From NCBI GenBank assembly GCA_018818235.1, contig JAHISE010000036.1:1-33568 (forward strand): a stretch of 33,568 nt of DNA, given 5' to 3'. A program made the position numbers and the translations under genes. The notes under the pieces were generated by a model. That model did not search any database, was not told where the DNA came from, and worked only from the letters and a program-made list of their open reading frames with translations. Origin of the DNA: Patescibacteria group bacterium. Lineage in GTDB: Bacteria > Patescibacteriota > Gracilibacteria > Peribacterales > Peribacteraceae. Shown piece after piece: positions 7,451 through 15,466 of the stretch (positions within the stretch are counted from its first letter, which is position 1; each line of letters starts with the position of its first letter).

Positions 7451-9085
7451 ATGGCCAAACAACTACTATTCTCCAAAGAAGCCCGCGAAAAAGTTCTCTC
7501 AGGCGTTGCACAGCTTACTCGCGCTGTTAAATCCACAATGGGCCCCAAGGGTCGTAATGCAGTTATAGAAAAGAAATACGGAGGTCCAACTGTTACAAAA
7601 GACGGTGTTTCCGTTGCAAAAGAAATCGAATTGGAAGATCCGTTCGAAAACATTGGCGCACAATTGGTACGCGAAGCGGCAACAAAGACAAACGACGCAG
7701 CCGGTGACGGAACAACAACCGCAACCGTACTTGCATATGCGATTATGGAGGAAGGAATCAAGCATATAGGTTCGGGGGCCAATGCAATTGCAATTAAAAG
7801 AGGAATAGAAAAAGCAGTAGCAGCAATTTCTGAAAAGCTGGAAGAGTTGAAGAAAGATGTTTCTAAAAAGGAAGAGTACGCGGCTGTGGCAAATATTTCC
7901 GCTCAGGATCCGGAAGTGGGAGATGTGATTGCGGAGGTTATCGATCAGGTCGGAAAAGACGGAGTAGTTACGGTGGAAGCAGGCCAAACCCTGGGATTAG
8001 AGAAAGAATATGTGGAGGGAATGCAGTTTGATAACGGATATATTTCACCTTACTTTGTAACTGACACACAGAAGATGGAGGCAATTTTCGAAAATCCTTC
8101 CATCCTGATTACCGACAAAAAAATCGGTTCGATTCAGGAAATTCTTCCCCTTCTTGAATCACTGGCACAATCGGGAAAGAAAGAGATTGTAATTATTGCG
8201 GAAAGCGTGGATGGAGAAGCACTGGCTACGCTGGTTGTAAATAAACTGAGAGGAACATTCACGGCGCTCGCAGTAAAAGCTCCCGCATTCGGAGACAGAA
8301 GAAAGGAAATGCTAAAAGATATCGCAGCGTTGACGGGAGGTAGAGTAATATCCGAAGAAATCGGACTTAAACTGGAAAATGCAACAGTTGAAGATTTGGG
8401 AACGGCAAGAAGAGTGGTTGCGGACAAAGATAATACTTTGATAGTTGATGGCGGAGGTAAGAAAGAAGACATAGACGCCAGAATTAATCAAATCAAAGCA
8501 GCTCTGGAAACAAGCAGCTCAGATTTTGATAAAGAGAAATATCAGGAACGCCTTGCAAAACTTTCCGGTGGAGTTGCGGTTATCAAAGTAGGTGCGGCTA
8601 CGGAAGTTGAACAAAAAGAAAAACAGCACAGAGTGGAAGATGCCCTTCAGGCAACACGCGCAGCAGCAGAAGAAGGAATTGTCCCCGGTGGTGGTACTGC
8701 ATACATCCGCGCTCTCGTAGCATTGGATGACGTTAAAACAGACAATGAAGACGAAGCAGTGGGAGTTGATATCATTCGCAACGCACTTACCGCACCCGCA
8801 AAAACAATAGCAGAGAACGCAGGAATAGCCGGTGAAGTAGTTCTGGAGAAAGTTAAAAAGGAATCCGGGAATGTGGGTTACAACGTACTAACCGATAAAT
8901 ATGAAGATCTGGTTAAGGCAATGGTAATAGATCCAAAGAAGGTTACACGCGTGGCATTGGAAAACGCAGCATCAGTTGCATCCATGTTCCTAACGTTGGA
9001 AGTTGCAATTACAGAGATTCCAAAAGAGGAACCTGCAATGGCCGGAATGCCGGATGGAGGAATGGGTGGTATGGGGATGATGTAG
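7451..9085 (+). CDS. groEL: Chaperonin GroEL (Hsp60)
   Basis: The 544-residue protein has the usual length and motifs of the ATP-driven folding chamber: [13 protein letters not shown] near residue 30, the nucleotide motif [12 protein letters not shown] near 86, [15 protein letters not shown] in the apical domain, and VPGGGTAY near 412. It ends with the Gly-Met tail GGMGGMGMM typical of bacterial GroEL. The start is ATG 7451, with no Shine-Dalgarno sequence and a run of Cs and Ts upstream. It shares the CIRCE-controlled promoter with groES. No terminator is obvious, but an inverted heptamer hairpin follows at 9141. Confidence 0.98.
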   Translation: MAKQLLFSKEAREKVLSGVAQLTRAVKSTMGPKGRNAVIEKKYGGPTVTKDGVSVAKEIELEDPFENIGAQLVREAATKTNDAAGDGTTTATVLAYAIMEEGIKHIGSGANAIAIKRGIEKAVAAISEKLEELKKDVSKKEEYAAVANISAQDPEVGDVIAEVIDQVGKDGVVTVEAGQTLGLEKEYVEGMQFDNGYISPYFVTDTQKMEAIFENPSILITDKKIGSIQEILPLLESLAQSGKKEIVIIAESVDGEALATLVVNKLRGTFTALAVKAPAFGDRRKEMLKDIAALTGGRVISEEIGLKLENATVEDLGTARRVVADKDNTLIVDGGGKKEDIDARINQIKAALETSSSDFDKEKYQERLAKLSGGVAVIKVGAATEVEQKEKQHRVEDALQATRAAAEEGIVPGGGTAYIRALVALDDVKTDNEDEAVGVDIIRNALTAPAKTIAENAGIAGEVVLEKVKKESGNVGYNVLTDKYEDLVKAMVIDPKKVTRVALENAASVASMFLTLEVAITEIPKEEPAMAGMPDGGMGGMGMM

Positions 9086-9140
9086 GGGACATGCAATAAT
9101 AAGGAATTGTATGCTGCAATGAATTAGATCAACAAACTGT

Positions 9141-9194
9141 CGCTGGTCACTGGTCACTGGTCAAATAGTGAAAGACAAGTGACCAGTGACACTT
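9141..9194 (+). repeat. Inverted heptamer array downstream of groEL
   Basis: The left arm has GGTCACT repeated; the right arm has GACAAGT GACCAGT GAC. The arms are complementary (CACTGGTCA against TGACCAGTG) around about 15 bp, so the transcript could form a long hairpin between the convergent groEL and clp genes. Nothing else is seen in 9086-9307. Confidence 0.75.
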
Positions 9195-9307
9195 CGATCT
9201 ACCATATACGAAACTTACTTCAAGCTTGTGACTCACCACTCGATATGAATGACATCATCTTTCGGGCAACTGACCTTCAACAATACTAATAATCTTCAAA
9301 CACCCAA

Positions 9308-11716
9308 CTACTCCTCTTTCCTAATAACTATCTCCTCCCCTCTCCTAACATCATTCTTAAGCATATATGTCGCCAAACGATTCTCGATAGTTTCTACAAT
9401 TACTCTGCGCATTTCGCGTGCACCAAACTCTCTGCTGTAACCTTTTTCAACAATTGAATTAAGAACCTCTTCCTCAACTTTAATATCAATCCCCTTCTTA
9501 TCTTTAAGATCACTGACAATGTCGGTAAGCATAAGAATGGCAACTTGCTTTGCTTCGTCCATTGTTAACGCATGATATAGAACTACATTATCAAAACGAT
9601 TTACAAACTCAGGCGAAAAGGATCCTTCCTTGATAATATGATCAAGAAGTTGAGATTTGAATGCATCATGATCTGCACTTGATTTGTCTTTAAAGTAATC
9701 CCTTACAAACAAAGCTCCTGCATTTGAAGTTGCAATAATAATGGTATTCCTGAAATCAGTTTTGGACCCGTTGCTGTCAACCAAGAATCCTTCGTCCAAT
9801 ATCTGAAGGAAAAGATTGAGTACCCTTGGATGAGCCTTTTCTATTTCATCCAAAAGAACCAACGAAAACGGTTGGTCATGCACACTCCGTGCAAGAAAAC
9901 TTCCGGAAGATCCTTCACCGGTAATTCCGGAAACCGAAGATTCTGTTCCGTATTCATTCATATCCAACCTGATCATTCTGTCCTCAGATCCAAAATACAC
10001 ATCTGCCAGAACCTTTGCAGTATGCGTTTTGCCAACCCCTGTGGGGCCAAGGAACAGAAACGTACCAAGCGGGCGATTCTCTTCATGTAGCTCCAATGCG
10101 GCTCTTTTAAGAGTTCCCACAAGAGCATCAATCGCCCGTTCCTGTCCAACAATTCGCTTTCTGAGAACTCCATCAAGCTTAAGTATTTTGTCTTTGTCTC
10201 CCTCAGATAAAGAAGTGATATCTATATGTCCTTTTTGAGATACAATCTCACGTATGTGTTTTTCCGTTACAAAACTATCCTTTGCTTCCTTTGCCAACAT
10301 CATTGCATCTTCCATAACGGCAATTGCCTTTCCGGGGAAAGCCAAATTTGCCATATACCTACGCGAAAGAGTCAAGATGCTTCTGAGTGCTTTGTATGTA
10401 ACCTTCACAGTAATTTTCTTCTGAAATTTATACGCATGTTCCATCATAACTTCCATAGTTTCTTCATCCGTTGGCTCATCTATATTTAACTTCTCAAAAA
10501 ACTGATCCAGTGCGGGATCTCTTTTGATCAAAGAATGATAATCTTCGGTATTTATTATGCCAACAAGCTGAATATTTTTTTCACGAATAAACTTCATCAG
10601 TATCCCTTTGATATTCTCACCACCGGACTTTAACATCAAAGCCAGATCTTCTATCACAAGTATAAATCTTCCTGACTCTTGTGCTTTTTTAAGTGCCTGA
10701 AGCAGAAACTTATCGGGGCTTGCTGTACCGGATAAAAGTTCCGCAGTTTTTAGAACCAGAACTCTGGTATAAGCACGAAACTTGGAACGCTCTTGTGTTC
10801 TGATTGTATATACGATGTTTTCAATCAGAGTTTTTTTGCCAACACCCGGATCTCCGATTATCAGCAAATCATGCAGAGAAGATTTTTCCAATATGCGCAC
10901 TGCATTTTTTTGCTTAGATTCATGAATCTTTACTTTGCGATCCGCTACCCAAAAGATGTGTGCGCTCAGATCATAAGTCAACATATCCAATGCATCCGTA
11001 TATCCCATAATCCATGAACGTCCAAACCCACCAAATATCTTCAAAAGTGTTTTTGGGGATAAGTATGGTTCATTTGCATTGAATAACTCATTGAATGATT
11101 CAAGTCTGAGTATTGATTCCATATCTTCTATTGCAAGATCGCATTCGTGTAACACATCTCTGAAGACCTCATTATCACGAAAGTGCGTATAAAGAATAAC
11201 TCCCGCATCTATTCTACTGCGACCCAATTGAATCATTGTTTTTTTTGCATTTGTGATAAATTCATTTACACCGACAACTTTTGCCTGCTCAAGCACGTGA
11301 TGAGCATGTGCAATAAAATCTTTTGGCTCCCTGCCCATTTCTCTTATTATAAAAGTCCCCTTGCGCGTTCTTAGAGCCGCATCAATCAAATTGAAAGTTG
11401 TTATATTATCCAAAGATTTTATATTACTGAGAACATTGAAAGAAATAAGTTCCCTGTCTTCATCCTGCCACTTTTTATTTTTATCAGAATTAAATTCGTA
11501 AGATAAGTAACTGTGGAAAACTGCCAACGGAAACAAGAAAAGAGCAAGTGCAATTATCAACGGCGGAAGTCCTCCGGTAAGCCATATAGTGATCAGCAAG
11601 AAAACAACCACAGTTCCATACAGCGAAAATGCAATATTCCCATAAAAGATCCTTGCAAGGCTTACTCCCAATGCAATGTTTGTGCCGGAAAGGTCAAGAT
11701 TATTATTATCCATCAT
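9308..11716 (-). CDS. Membrane-anchored Clp-type ATPase with two AAA+ domains
   Basis: The 802-residue protein is a double AAA+ unfoldase of the ClpA/B/C class. In place of the Clp-N domain, it begins with two hydrophobic helices (about residues 25-75). D1 has Walker A GDPGVGKKT and Walker B LVIEDLA; D2 has Walker A LGPTGVGKTH and Walker B VLLDEIEKAH, then TSNAG and PEFVNRFD. There is no ClpB middle domain, and I see no IGF/LGF-type ClpP-docking tripeptide after TSNAG. ClpP partnership is therefore uncertain; it could act as a membrane unfoldase. Its start overlaps the preceding small membrane protein gene by ATGA, indicating translational coupling. Confidence 0.85.
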   Translation of the reverse strand: MMDNNNLDLSGTNIALGVSLARIFYGNIAFSLYGTVVVFLLITIWLTGGLPPLIIALALFLFPLAVFHSYLSYEFNSDKNKKWQDEDRELISFNVLSNIKSLDNITTFNLIDAALRTRKGTFIIREMGREPKDFIAHAHHVLEQAKVVGVNEFITNAKKTMIQLGRSRIDAGVILYTHFRDNEVFRDVLHECDLAIEDMESILRLESFNELFNANEPYLSPKTLLKIFGGFGRSWIMGYTDALDMLTYDLSAHIFWVADRKVKIHESKQKNAVRILEKSSLHDLLIIGDPGVGKKTLIENIVYTIRTQERSKFRAYTRVLVLKTAELLSGTASPDKFLLQALKKAQESGRFILVIEDLALMLKSGGENIKGILMKFIREKNIQLVGIINTEDYHSLIKRDPALDQFFEKLNIDEPTDEETMEVMMEHAYKFQKKITVKVTYKALRSILTLSRRYMANLAFPGKAIAVMEDAMMLAKEAKDSFVTEKHIREIVSQKGHIDITSLSEGDKDKILKLDGVLRKRIVGQERAIDALVGTLKRAALELHEENRPLGTFLFLGPTGVGKTHTAKVLADVYFGSEDRMIRLDMNEYGTESSVSGITGEGSSGSFLARSVHDQPFSLVLLDEIEKAHPRVLNLFLQILDEGFLVDSNGSKTDFRNTIIIATSNAGALFVRDYFKDKSSADHDAFKSQLLDHIIKEGSFSPEFVNRFDNVVLYHALTMDEAKQVAILMLTDIVSDLKDKKGIDIKVEEEVLNSIVEKGYSREFGAREMRRVIVETIENRLATYMLKNDVRRGEEIVIRKEE

Positions 11717-12156
11717 GACAAACTACCAACCAAATAAAACACGTCCATTGCTATTAGAATTGGAAAGAAGAACCAAACAATTAAGACCGAAACGAATATA
11801 GCAAGAACAACAAGCTCCATAGCCACTCCGATTACAAATGCAACCGTCCTGAATATCATTCCGATAATCCTTGACGTACAATTGAGAGTAAACGCCTGAG
11901 CTATTAATCCGATATTTAAGCCTTTACTTGGATATTTATCCGTGATGCTCTTCCATGGCTTAAAAAATGTCCTAATCAGGAACAAAAATGAAAATATTTC
12001 ATTTACAGTCCACAAAAACCTTAGTCCCCCTCTGATAATAATAACTGGCATCTGCAGGAAGTACCAATGAAGGAACCTGAGGCAAGTTACGCCGAGTAGA
12101 TGTGAGGACATTAGAATCAAAAATGGATATGGATGCAGATGATATAGATTATTCAT
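11713..12156 (-). CDS. Small polytopic membrane protein coupled to the Clp ATPase
   Basis: I do not recognise the family. The product is very hydrophobic, with about three helices (VIIIRGGLRFLWTV, then FSFLFLIRTFF, and a long one near the C-terminus with LVVLAIFVSVLIVWFFFP) and a basic loop RTFFKPWKSITDKYP. The stop overlaps the Clp ATPase start by ATGA, so the two are likely partners. The start is uncertain. ATG 12156 lies only 3 bp after a strong extended -10 (TGGTATAAT, -10 at 12160-12165, -35 TTCAAT 17 bp before), so the mRNA may begin after it. ATG 12111 is then the alternative. The open frame further upstream is repeat sequence. Confidence 0.6.
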   Translation of the reverse strand: MNNLYHLHPYPFLILMSSHLLGVTCLRFLHWYFLQMPVIIIRGGLRFLWTVNEIFSFLFLIRTFFKPWKSITDKYPSKGLNIGLIAQAFTLNCTSRIIGMIFRTVAFVIGVAMELVVLAIFVSVLIVWFFFPILIAMDVFYLVGSLS

Positions 12157-12194
12157 CTGATTATACCAGAAAAGTGGGGGTAATTGAACCGACT

Positions 12195-12296
12195 TTATAG
12201 CAATTGGCTTATTGGCTATTGGCAATTCGCTTACTATCTCTATTAATGGAGAAAACTAGCCAATATGCTAATTGCTAAATGACAATTGCCATTGTA
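12195..12296 (+). repeat. Inverted short-repeat array between clp operon and tmk
   Basis: The left arm has ATTGGCTT ATTGGCT ATTGGCA; the right arm has AGCCAATATGC, AATTGC and GACAATTGCC. The arms are largely complementary, separated by about 35 bp. It lies between the divergent clp and tmk promoters. Confidence 0.7.
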
Positions 12297-12307
12297 AAAA
12301 CTTCTAC

Positions 12308-12335
12308 TTGGCTTTTAACAACTCTGATGTAAAGT
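12308..12335 (+). promoter_or_regulatory. Promoter of tmk, near-leaderless
   Basis: TTGGCT (12308-12313), 16 bp, TAAAGT (12330-12335); the ATG follows 8 bp later. Confidence 0.5.
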
Positions 12336-12343
12336 ACCATTCA

Positions 12344-12937
12344 ATGTCAGGTACATTTATAGTACTCGAAGGCCCTGATGGATGCGGAACCACATTGCAT
12401 GCTCGCCTTCTTTACGAGCGTTTGAAAAACGAAGGTATGAATGTTGTACCCACTTTTGAACCTTCGAACGGCCCGATAGGAAATGAAATAAGAGATATAC
12501 TTCATAGCCACAAAGAGATATCACCAATGGAACTTCAACAGATGTTTTGCGATGATCGTAAATGGCATGTTGAAAATGTTATTGAACCGGCTCTGGATAA
12601 AGGAAAAATTGTTATCAGTGACAGATTTTTCTGTTCCACTATTTGCTATGGCACAGCACTTGGTTTAAGCAAGGATAAGATGAAAGATTTGAATAAAGAT
12701 TTTATACAACCTGATCAGGTATTTTTCCTATTGCCACCTTTTGAAGTCTGCAGAAAACGCATGGGGAAACGTGATAAGCATGACTCTCTGGAAGATGATT
12801 CCCTCCAACAAAAAGTCTACAAGGAGTATCAGGAGCTAGCTCGTGAGCACGATTTCATTAAAGTTATTGATTCATCGGGGGAGAAGGAGGAAGTTGCCTC
12901 GAAGATATATGAGGTCATTACTAAAATGATAAAGTAA
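12344..12937 (+). CDS. tmk: Thymidylate kinase with altered P-loop
   Basis: The 197-residue protein would convert dTMP to dTDP. It has FIVLEGPDGCGTT, TFEPSNGPIG and VISDRFFCSTICYG, which match the P-loop, the dTMP-binding region and the DR(Y/F) motif of bacterial Tmk. A lid-like basic segment RKRMGKRDKHD follows. The P-loop has Thr where nearly all have the Walker A lysine (GxDGxGKT becomes GPDGCGTT). ATG 12344 is chosen because the family begins here and because of the promoter; the upstream open frame lies in repeat sequence. It stands alone between the clp and folD genes. Confidence 0.85.
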   Translation: MSGTFIVLEGPDGCGTTLHARLLYERLKNEGMNVVPTFEPSNGPIGNEIRDILHSHKEISPMELQQMFCDDRKWHVENVIEPALDKGKIVISDRFFCSTICYGTALGLSKDKMKDLNKDFIQPDQVFFLLPPFEVCRKRMGKRDKHDSLEDDSLQQKVYKEYQELAREHDFIKVIDSSGEKEEVASKIYEVITKMIK

Positions 12938-12940
12938 ATA

Positions 12941-13029
12941 GTTTATAGTGAAAAATGAATAGTGTTTTATCCCTAAAGACACCTACTGTATTCTCACTTT
13001 TAACTATTCACTTTTAACTTTTAACTTAT
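12941..13029 (+). repeat. Inverted short-repeat array between tmk and folD
   Basis: ATAGTTTATAGTG and GAATAGTG on the left, CTATTCACTTTTAAC and TTTTAACTT on the right. The arms are partly complementary, and the right arm repeats TTTTAAC in 7-bp steps. It may act as a terminator hairpin for tmk. Confidence 0.6.
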
Positions 13030-13068
13030 TTCTGGCTATCAACCCCAAAGTACCACTATCATATATCC

Positions 13069-13914
13069 ATGCCAGCCACCCTCCTCTCCGGTCGTGAAGC
13101 AGCAGGCGCTCTGCTTGAAGGTCTGAAATCAAAAGTTAAAGAGCTGGATCCTAAGCTTGTGATCGTTCAGGTGGGTGAAGATCCCGCTAGTTCCAGTTAC
13201 ATTAAACAGAAGTTTAAGAGTTGCGAGAAGGTAGGCATGAGAAGCGAACACATGCACCTTCCACCAGATACTTCGCTTGATGATCTGATGAATGTTATCG
13301 ATAAACTTAATACCGATGCCGATGTATCCGGCTTTATAGTACAGCTACCATTACCAAAGCAACTTGAAGACAAGGTTCCTGAAATAATCCGAGCAATTGA
13401 TCCCAAGAAAGATGTTGATGGATTCGGAGCATATAACCTTGGCAAAACATTTCTTTCGACTGAATTTGAACACCTGCCACCGGCAACACCATCGGGAATT
13501 ATCGCAATGCTTGAACATTACAAAATTCAAATAGAAGGCAAGCATGCTGTGATTGTTGGAAGAAGTAATATCGTTGGCAAGCCACTTTCCATAATGCTTC
13601 TGAACCGAAATGCAACGGTTACCGTATGCCATAGCAGAACAAAAGACCTTGCATCTTTAACAAGACTCGGAGACATTCTGATCTGCGCCGTTGGTAAAGC
13701 CAAAATGATTACAAGAGATATGGTAAAAGAAGGAGCAATTGTAATAGATGTTGGAATGAACAAAACCGAATATGGACTGGTGGGTGACGTAGATTTTGAA
13801 GAAGTTAAAGAAATTGCATCTGCAATAACACCGGTACCGGGAGGTGTGGGTCCTATGACAGTTGCAAGCCTAATAAGAAACTGTGTTAGGGCTAAAGAAA
13901 GACAAACTAATTAA
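13069..13914 (+). CDS. folD: Methylenetetrahydrofolate dehydrogenase/cyclohydrolase
   Basis: This bifunctional enzyme interconverts 5,10-methylene- and 10-formyl-tetrahydrofolate, giving NADPH and formyl groups for purine synthesis. At 281 residues it has the usual length. Motifs: the catalytic YIKQK (Tyr44, Lys48), VSGFIVQLPLP, DPKKDVDGF, PATPSGI (family PCTPxG), VIVGRSNIVGKP in the Rossmann fold, and ITPVPGGVGPMTVASL. A TATCAT box at 13057-13062 lies 6 bp before the ATG. The stop overlaps the convergent neighbour by 3 bp. It fits with purF and purD nearby. Confidence 0.97.
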   Translation: MPATLLSGREAAGALLEGLKSKVKELDPKLVIVQVGEDPASSSYIKQKFKSCEKVGMRSEHMHLPPDTSLDDLMNVIDKLNTDADVSGFIVQLPLPKQLEDKVPEIIRAIDPKKDVDGFGAYNLGKTFLSTEFEHLPPATPSGIIAMLEHYKIQIEGKHAVIVGRSNIVGKPLSIMLLNRNATVTVCHSRTKDLASLTRLGDILICAVGKAKMITRDMVKEGAIVIDVGMNKTEYGLVGDVDFEEVKEIASAITPVPGGVGPMTVASLIRNCVRAKERQTN

Positions 13915-14414
13915 CCCGCTCTCCTTCTGCGTTGTTCAATTCTATCTTTTTTTGCAATTATATGTGAACCAGATTTCTTACCACCCTTTTTTCCATACTG
14001 ATGACTTCTGAATCTCATTTGATCGTGTCCGGCATCTGATCTGTGTTTAATAGCATCATGTAAATCATCCTGCATTAATCTAATTCTATTCAATACATCT
14101 AGTTCCGGAGACAGTGACTCTGCACTTTTGATAGATGCTATTTGGAATTCGTATCCCTTAATTCTATGTAATACTTCTTTCCTTACTTCCAATGGCATTC
14201 TTCCTTTTACACTCGCATTAATACTATCGATCTCCATTACAATATTGATTGAATCTGATCTCCCAGTATTATCCAATTCATATTTCAATTCCGCTAACAA
14301 CTGAGCCAGATCATATTTTTCTTCATCATGAATTTCATCTGTCAAACGACTCTTAATCGCCTCGATTTCATCTGAATTCATCAAATATATGTCACTATCT
14401 AATTTTTGTATCAT
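13911..14414 (-). CDS. Hypothetical helical protein with basic tail
   Basis: I do not recognise this 167-residue protein. It is predicted mostly helical and charged (EIEAIKSRLTDEIHDEEKYD, LDVLNRIRLMQDDLHDA), with coiled-coil character and no signal or membrane segment. The C-terminus is strongly basic (KKGGKKSGSH ... RIEQRRRRAG), suggesting nucleic-acid or ribosome contact, but this is only inference. The start is well supported: TTGACT, 17 bp, TATAAT, then 6 bp to ATG 14414. Its stop overlaps folD convergently. Confidence 0.6.
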   Translation of the reverse strand: MIQKLDSDIYLMNSDEIEAIKSRLTDEIHDEEKYDLAQLLAELKYELDNTGRSDSINIVMEIDSINASVKGRMPLEVRKEVLHRIKGYEFQIASIKSAESLSPELDVLNRIRLMQDDLHDAIKHRSDAGHDQMRFRSHQYGKKGGKKSGSHIIAKKDRIEQRRRRAG

Positions 14415-14420
14415 ATTGAT

Positions 14421-14449
14421 ATTATATCATTTATTTATAGTTTAGTCAA
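14421..14449 (-). promoter_or_regulatory. Consensus promoter giving a leaderless mRNA
   Basis: On the minus strand TTGACT (14444-14449), 17 bp, TATAAT (14421-14426). The start codon follows 6 bp after the -10 box, so transcription would begin at about the ATG. It is the closest match to the sigma-70 consensus in the window. Confidence 0.75.
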
Positions 14450-14538
14450 TCTTCAATGAATCAAGTATATTACCAAATATTTGTTTATGCTTAGGCTTAT
14501 AATCCGTTCTAATTATTTATTCAGTTACGCAAAAACTC

Positions 14539-14630
14539 GATTGTTGATTGTTGATTGTTGATTGTCGAATGCCTGACGGCCGTAGCTCCGCCGAGGCGGA
14601 CGAAGGCTGGTCGATTGCCATCACGGGCAT
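14539..14630 (+). repeat. Heptamer array followed by GC-rich palindromic sequence
   Basis: GATTGTT three times, GATTGTC, GAATGCC (14539-14573), then a GC-rich stretch with CTCCGCCGAGGCGGA, a palindrome. The GC-rich part runs into the 3' end of the next gene. Nothing else is seen in 14450-14620. Confidence 0.65.
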
Positions 14631-15103
14631 ATCCTCGAAATCCTCTGCTTACAAGTTACCGACGAAAAGAATTCATCACCATTCTCAATCATATTACAAA
14701 CAGCCGGATCACAAAGCTTTAAAGCCACCATAGAGATACATTTGTTCTTTGGCGGACTGGTTTCGGAATATCTGAAACTCTCACCTTGAATTTTATCACA
14801 AAATCTTACCTCACCATTATCCCAAGCAGTTTCCTGATAGCAATGATCTTGTGGAAGTCCCAATAAATCCTCACATGGATCTCCCAAAACATCCTGAATC
14901 TCTTCCATCGGTACTTCCTGTACTGTCGTACCCGTTTCCGACTCTAAATTGGTATAGACCAATTCTGGTTCTTCTGTTATTGGATCCTCTATAACAATAG
15001 AATCCCTATCCCCCACGTCATTAATCATCCTAATGACTGCATCCCTATTCAGATAAGCCAAATAAAGTGCTGCAGCCAAAAGAAGAATAATAAAGTATTT
15101 CAT
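14621..15103 (-). CDS. Hypothetical membrane-anchored or secreted Cys-rich protein
   Basis: The 160-residue protein has one N-terminal hydrophobic segment (KYFIILLLAAALYLAYL), an acidic linker (residues 35-75) and a C-terminal part with nine cysteines (for example DPCEDLLG, DHCYQETAW, DPAVCNMIENG, SRICP). This suggests a disulfide-bonded extracellular domain. I know no family for it. The start ATG 15103 lies 6 bp after TAGAAT (15110-15115), with TTGGGT at 15134-15139, a leaderless arrangement. The 3' end lies in GC-rich repeat sequence, so the last residues may have been reshaped by it. Confidence 0.6.
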   Translation of the reverse strand: MKYFIILLLAAALYLAYLNRDAVIRMINDVGDRDSIVIEDPITEEPELVYTNLESETGTTVQEVPMEEIQDVLGDPCEDLLGLPQDHCYQETAWDNGEVRFCDKIQGESFRYSETSPPKNKCISMVALKLCDPAVCNMIENGDEFFSSVTCKQRISRICP

Positions 15104-15466
15104 GTTACTATTCTACCTCAAAACAAAATAAAACCCAATTTTGATTGATTCTCTATATTTCTGAGATCCAATTTCGACCGGAATACGGAATATGATTACA
15201 TGATGCTATCACATATCGCATAGAAAGCTTTCCAATTACTCATAAATAGCTTACGGATTCCGGATTCCGGATTCCGAATATCCGAAACAAATTTAGTGCC
15301 TGCAGAATTATTAAAATATTCGTAAAATATTCGAATATCATGTTGCTAACTTCAAATCTATCTGTAGAATATCTCCGTGGAAGATGACAATTCCCTCAAA
15401 TTTGGCTCTCAAGAGTTCGCTCCTGCAGGCCTTAGTTTTTGTATCTTAATTTTTCCCTCTTAATAT
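15104..15466. other. Intergenic region before purF with short repeats
   Basis: The 363 bp between divergent genes hold no supported gene. CGGAATACGGAATAT (15180-15194) and GGATTCC repeated three times in 7-bp steps (15255-15275) form an imperfect inverted pair. AAAATATTCG is repeated near 15315. CCTGCAG occurs at about 15299 and again as CTCCTGCAGG near 15421. A structured purF leader is possible, but I recognise no known riboswitch. Confidence 0.5.

Noticed and set aside
9141-9194. Rho-independent terminator of groEL
   Set aside because: The inverted arms could fold, but there is no T run and the arms belong to the heptamer family, so it is listed as a repeat.
12272-12343. Longer tmk start at 12272
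   Set aside because: The extra codons fall in the repeat array and the promoter, and the family begins at 12344.
15104-15466. Purine or PRPP riboswitch before purF
   Set aside because: I could not find the conserved core of a known purine-related riboswitch, only short repeats and a possible pairing of CCTGCAG words.
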